Made by a program: the position numbers and the translations under genes. The notes beneath the pieces are model-generated. The model was not told the DNA's origin. It saw nothing but the letters and a program-made list of their open reading frames with translations, and made no database searches. Of a stretch of 5,013 nucleotides of DNA, positions 1-5,013 are shown piece after piece; position 1 is the stretch's first letter; each line of letters begins with the position of its first letter. The stretch spans positions 1 to 5,013 of the forward strand of contig JABMPV010000269.1 of assembly GCA_013202595.1 (NCBI GenBank), written 5' to 3'. Source of the DNA: a bacterium (GTDB lineage: Bacteria > Actinomycetota > Acidimicrobiia > Spongiisociales > UBA11373).

Positions 1-360
1 ATGATGGCGTGGTGGGCAGGCGGCCTCGAGCGGGAGTCGCGCGGACTCGGGTCATTCCAATGGACATGGCGCCGATTCGATCGCTCCGACCTCGTGAGGG
101 CATCCCAGAGCAGAGCGTTCTGGTCGGGCCGGCCTGGTTGGGCGATCGCCGAGTTGAGGGAATCGACTCTCTATGTCTCGTGGATGGTCACCTCGGAGGA
201 TGATGCCGACTCGATGGTCCTGGCTCTCGTCGATGTGGCATCACGGGCCGGAGTCGAGACTCTGGACGTTCGCGCTCCCCAGATCGACTGGCTGGTCAGG
301 GCGCTACGCCGGCATGGCTGCGAGATCCACCCGATGACGGTGCACGCACTCAGCCTGTGA
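1..360 (+). CDS. Uncharacterised protein, possibly the C-terminal part of a GNAT-like acetyltransferase; 5' end uncertain
   Basis: I do not recognise this protein with confidence. The frame opens with two ATG codons at the first bases of the window, so no upstream sequence or ribosome binding site can be seen, and the gene may begin outside. The 119 visible residues are rich in tryptophan (8, at 4, 5, 21, 23, 41, 47, 61 and 97). The second half alternates strand-like and helix-like segments: GWAIAELRESTLYVSW (46-61), a helix with acidic lead-in (66-84), strand ETLDVRAP (86-93), then helix DWLVRALRRHGCEI (96-109) and a final strand. A strand, a helix ending in a 'ralrrhGce' turn and a closing strand resemble the C-terminal lobe of GNAT acetyltransferases, but no acetyl-CoA-binding Q/RxxGxG/A motif is present, so this is only a suggestion. 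Codon third positions are G/C-rich, which supports real coding. It converges on the permease gene and overlaps its stop by 11 bases. Confidence 0.6.
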   Translation: MMAWWAGGLERESRGLGSFQWTWRRFDRSDLVRASQSRAFWSGRPGWAIAELRESTLYVSWMVTSEDDADSMVLALVDVASRAGVETLDVRAPQIDWLVRALRRHGCEIHPMTVHALSL

Positions 361-1426
361 GATCGCTGTAGAACCGGCCTCTCGCCCACAGCGCCACATA
401 CACCAGGCCGACCAGCACCGGTACCTCGATCAGAGGCCCCACCACACCGGCCAGAGCCTGTCCCGATGTCACTCCGTAGACACCGATGGACACGGCGATC
501 GCCAACTCGAAGTTGTTGGAGGCGGCGGTGAAAGCGAGTGTGGTGTTGCGCTCGTATCCCATCCCGAGCCGGAACCCCAGAGCGAACGACACCACCCACA
601 TCAATCCGAAGTAGGCCAGCAGCGGGAGGGCAATCCGGGCCACGTCGAGCGGCTGTGACGTGATCGTCTCACCCTGCAGGGCGAACAGGACCACCACGGT
701 GAACAGCAATCCCCACAGCGCAAGCGGACCGATCCGGGGCAAGAAGCTGTTCTCGTACCACTCGATGCCCTTGGCCTTCTCTCCCCACAGGCGGGTCAAG
801 TAGCCGGCCAGCAATGGGATGCCCAGGAAGACGAGCACGATTCTGGCGATCTCCCACATCGACACATCGAGGACGTCGGATTCCAACCCGAGCCACCCCG
901 GGAGCACGCTCAGGTAGAAATACCCGAGCACGGAGTACGCGACGATCTGGAAAACCGAGTTCATCGCGACCAGCACGACAGCCGCCTCGCGATCGCCGCA
1001 GGCGAGGTCGTTCCAGATGAGCACCATGGCGATGCACCGGGCCAGGCCGATGATGATGAGGCCGGTGCGGTACTCCGGATGGTTCGGGAGCATCAGCCAA
1101 GCCAGGGCAAACATGAGGGCAGGGCCGATCAGCCAGTTGAGCACCAACGACATCACCAGCATCGTCCGGTCGGCTGCCACCTCGCCGACCTTCGAGTAGC
1201 GCACCTTGGCGAGCACCGGGTACATCATCGCCAGTAACCCGAGAGCGATCGGCAGCGATACCGACCCGATCTTGATCGTGTCGAGACCGTCGTTGAGATC
1301 CGGGAACAACCTGCCCAGCAGCAGACCCAATCCCATGGCAAGAAGGATCCAGACCGGAAGAAATCTGTCGAGCGTCGAGAGACGCCCCAGTACCCGTGCT
1401 TCGTCCGGCGTGGATGACGTCACCAT
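350..1426 (-). CDS. acr3: ACR3-family arsenite efflux permease
   Basis: Predicted inner-membrane carrier of the ACR3 (BASS superfamily) type, which expels arsenite, and sometimes antimonite, using the proton motive force. From the chosen ATG it has 358 residues, the usual family size, with about ten hydrophobic segments (first near 23-40, last near 328-348) and a short charged N-terminus. The family signature GLARCIAMVLIWNDLACGD lies at 127-145 and contains Cys131, which matches the essential thiolate of characterised ACR3 proteins. The second signature, AASNNFELAIAVSIGVYG (301-318), holds Glu307, matching the essential membrane glutamate. The open frame extends 53 codons further upstream, but that stretch is Arg/Ser-rich and is the zinc-ribbon gene read in another frame, so it was rejected. 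The start lies 4 bases after the zinc-ribbon stop. Only a weak GGATGGG precedes it, inside the last codons of that gene, so translational coupling is likely. No arsR or arsC is visible in this window. Arsenite is the best guess for substrate; another anion or metalloid cannot be excluded. Confidence 0.93.
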   Translation of the reverse strand: MVTSSTPDEARVLGRLSTLDRFLPVWILLAMGLGLLLGRLFPDLNDGLDTIKIGSVSLPIALGLLAMMYPVLAKVRYSKVGEVAADRTMLVMSLVLNWLIGPALMFALAWLMLPNHPEYRTGLIIIGLARCIAMVLIWNDLACGDREAAVVLVAMNSVFQIVAYSVLGYFYLSVLPGWLGLESDVLDVSMWEIARIVLVFLGIPLLAGYLTRLWGEKAKGIEWYENSFLPRIGPLALWGLLFTVVVLFALQGETITSQPLDVARIALPLLAYFGLMWVVSFALGFRLGMGYERNTTLAFTAASNNFELAIAVSIGVYGVTSGQALAGVVGPLIEVPVLVGLVYVALWARGRFYSDLTG

Positions 1427-1430
1427 CGGT

Positions 1431-1613
1431 TCAGCCCATCCAGAAGCCCTTGCGGTGCGAGATGCCGAGCACCTTCTTGCACCGCGGACAGAAGTGCACA
1501 TACGACTTGCCGAGGTCGTGCTTGACCCGCCGGGCAAGCACTGCATCCAGCGGCGTCGAGCAGTGCGGGCACACCGGCGCCTCATCGGTGAATTGGACCG
1601 GGAGGTCTGCCAT
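1431..1613 (-). CDS. Small zinc-ribbon protein of unknown function (60 aa)
   Basis: This is a 60-residue soluble protein with two CPxC knuckles, CPHC at 15-18 and CPRC at 42-45, separated by 23 residues. That arrangement should bind one Zn(II) (or possibly iron) in a zinc-ribbon or rubredoxin-like fold. Between the knuckles lies a basic segment, ARRVKHDLGKSYVHF (27-41). The protein ends in a basic/aromatic tail, ISHRKGFWMG (51-60), that looks like a constrained, conserved motif rather than a random terminus. The start is well supported: ATG is preceded by AGGAGG with 5 intervening bases. It starts 9 bases after the flavoprotein stop and ends 4 bases before the permease start, so it belongs to the same transcript. 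There is no membrane segment or signal peptide. Nucleic-acid binding, a partner for the iron-sulfur enzyme, or metal/metalloid sensing are all possible; none is shown by the sequence. I know of no assigned function. Confidence 0.85.
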   Translation of the reverse strand: MADLPVQFTDEAPVCPHCSTPLDAVLARRVKHDLGKSYVHFCPRCKKVLGISHRKGFWMG

Positions 1614-1618
1614 GTTCC

Positions 1619-1624
1619 CCTCCT
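1619..1624 (-). promoter_or_regulatory. Ribosome binding site of the zinc-ribbon gene
   Basis: The minus strand reads AGGAGG followed by GGAAC and then the ATG at 1613. The site overlaps the TAG stop (1623-1625) of the preceding flavoprotein gene, so ribosomes finishing that gene are placed directly on this start. It fixes the start of a short gene that might otherwise be dismissed. Confidence 0.85.
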
Positions 1625-2632
1625 AGAAGTGGGGTGTCGAGTAGGTGATCAGCGATTCCATGTAGTTGGACCGTTCGAATGCTGCCGGGTCGGGCGTCGA
1701 CGCCTGGCTCATTGAGCCCTTCATCTGCTCGACCGACTCGTACTCGTGCTCCTCGAGCCACTCGGTCACACCGGTGAGGATGGACGTCAGCCGCGGAGGG
1801 CCGTGGCGAAGCAGGGTAGAGGCCATCATTGCGACATCCGCGCCTGCGAGTAGCAGTTTGAGGACATCGCGCGGCTCATGGACTCCGCTGGTGGCTGCCA
1901 GGGACGCATCGATCCTACCTTTGAGAATCGCGATCCAGCGCAACGGCAGCCGCATCTCCGACGAGCGGCTCAGCTGAACGTTCGGCGTCACCTCGAGGTT
2001 CTCCAGGTCGATGTCGGGTTGGTAGAAGCGGTTGAACAGCACGAGGCCGTCTGCCCCCGCATCGGCGAGCCGCAGCGCCATGTTGCCCATGGATGAGAAG
2101 TACGGTCCCACCTTGACTGCCAGAGGGATGGAGATCGTCTCGCGCACCGCCTCGACCAATTCGAGATACCTGCTCTCCACCTCCTGACCGGTCTCATCGA
2201 TATTGGCCGCCACGAAGTACACGTTGAGCTCCAACGCGGCCGCACCGGCGTCCTGGATCATCCTGGCGTACGACGTCCATCCGCCCTTGCTGTCGCCGTT
2301 GAGGCTGGCCATCACCGGAACCGAGAGTTCGTTCTGAACACGCGACACGTGCTCCAGATACGAGTCCGGGCCCGTGTTGTAGCTATCCATCTCGGGAAGG
2401 AATCCACCGGCATGCTCTGCATACGACTCGCTGCCGTACTCGAGCGCCGAATGCACCTCGTACGAGTCGTGTTCGATCTGCTCCTCGAACAGGGACGGCA
2501 GCACCACGGCGCTGGCCCCCGCTTCGACGAGTTGCTGCAGAGTGTCGATGTTGCGCCCCAGGGGCGACGCCGACACGACCAATGGATTGGCCAGCTTCAT
2601 TCCGAGATAGGTGGTCGTCAGGTTCACGCTCG

Positions 2633-2636
<4 letters not shown>
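1623..2636 (-). CDS. Dihydroorotate dehydrogenase-like flavoprotein linked to pyruvate oxidoreductase
   Basis: This 337-residue protein has the FMN-binding TIM-barrel of the dihydroorotate dehydrogenase family (class 1-like, usually a little over 300 residues). Supporting segments are the N-terminal strand NPLVVSASPLG (17-27), ASLNGDSKGGW (110-120), AALELN (133-138), LAVKVGPYF (172-180) with the FMN-site Lys175, LVLFNRF (198-204), and the phosphate-binding end ATSGVHEPRDVLKLLLAGADVAMM, split over 248-271. The catalytic motif is unusual. Where class 1 enzymes have NxSCPN with an active-site Cys, this protein has NVYFVAAN (138-145), with Phe141 at the Cys position. The TKS and NSMGLPN substrate motifs are replaced as well (about 46-50 and 83-90). 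It is therefore unlikely to make orotate. From family knowledge, such variants recur beside pyruvate:ferredoxin oxidoreductase genes. Its ATG overlaps the oxidoreductase stop (ATGA), behind a near-ideal ribosome site, implying coupled, stoichiometric expression. The true substrate is unknown. A cytoplasmic redox role is inferred. Confidence 0.9.

Positions 2637-5013
<2,377 letters not shown>

Noticed and set aside
1..349. A terminator for the minus-strand operon.
   Set aside because: I found no convincing GC-rich hairpin followed by a run of T on the minus strand in this stretch.
171..599. A 142-residue minus-strand frame, and other Arg-rich frames such as 669-1100, 1206-1715 and 3846-4391.
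   Set aside because: These are shadow frames of the permease, zinc-ribbon and oxidoreductase genes, with biased Arg/Ser/Pro/His content and no domains.
141..996. Three GCGATCGC octamers (within 141-150, 494-503 and 989-996), recalling the cyanobacterial HIP1 palindrome.
   Set aside because: All lie in coding sequence and are explained by common codons (for example Ala-Ile-Ala as GCG-ATC-GCC). There are none further along the window, so this is not genome-wide enrichment as far as can be seen.
1427..1585. A 53-codon N-terminal extension of the permease frame (411-residue version).
   Set aside because: The extension is Arg/Ser-rich, unlike any ACR3 N-terminus, and is the zinc-ribbon gene read out of frame. 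The ATG at 1426 gives a normal family length.

Overview
The window is GC-rich, densely coding bacterial DNA. It contains one minus-strand gene cluster covering almost the whole length and one short plus-strand gene at the left edge. The codon bias (G/C-ending third positions), very tight gene packing and protein style suggest a high-GC Gram-positive lineage, most plausibly an actinomycete relative such as Acidimicrobiia. That placement is inference from style only; there is no marker gene here.

Layout in the direction of minus-strand transcription (right to left): (1) the 3' two thirds of a single-chain pyruvate:ferredoxin oxidoreductase (2633-5013, entering from beyond the right edge). (2) A dihydroorotate-dehydrogenase-like flavoprotein (1623-2636), joined to it by a 4-base ATGA stop/start overlap. 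(3) A 60-residue zinc-ribbon protein (1431-1613), starting 9 bases after the previous stop behind an AGGAGG site. (4) An ACR3-type arsenite efflux permease (350-1426), starting 4 bases after the previous stop. These spacings argue for one polycistronic message, with its promoter outside the window to the right. The plus-strand gene (1-360) converges on the permease and overlaps its 3' end by 11 bases. No terminator is visible at this junction, and no intergenic stretch is longer than 10 bases.

Functionally, the oxidoreductase makes (or consumes) acetyl-CoA, CO2 and reduced ferredoxin from pyruvate. It retains the ligands for all three 4Fe-4S clusters and the thiamine-diphosphate signature. 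The flavoprotein has the dehydrogenase fold, but the catalytic cysteine/serine and several orotate-contacting motifs are replaced, so it is probably not a pyrimidine-synthesis enzyme and may act with the oxidoreductase. The permease keeps the conserved cysteine and glutamate of ACR3 proteins, but no arsR, arsC or other ars gene is visible. Why an arsenite-type carrier and a tiny zinc ribbon sit in a pyruvate-oxidoreductase operon is the main open question. I see no RNA genes, CRISPR array, mobile element or significant repeats.
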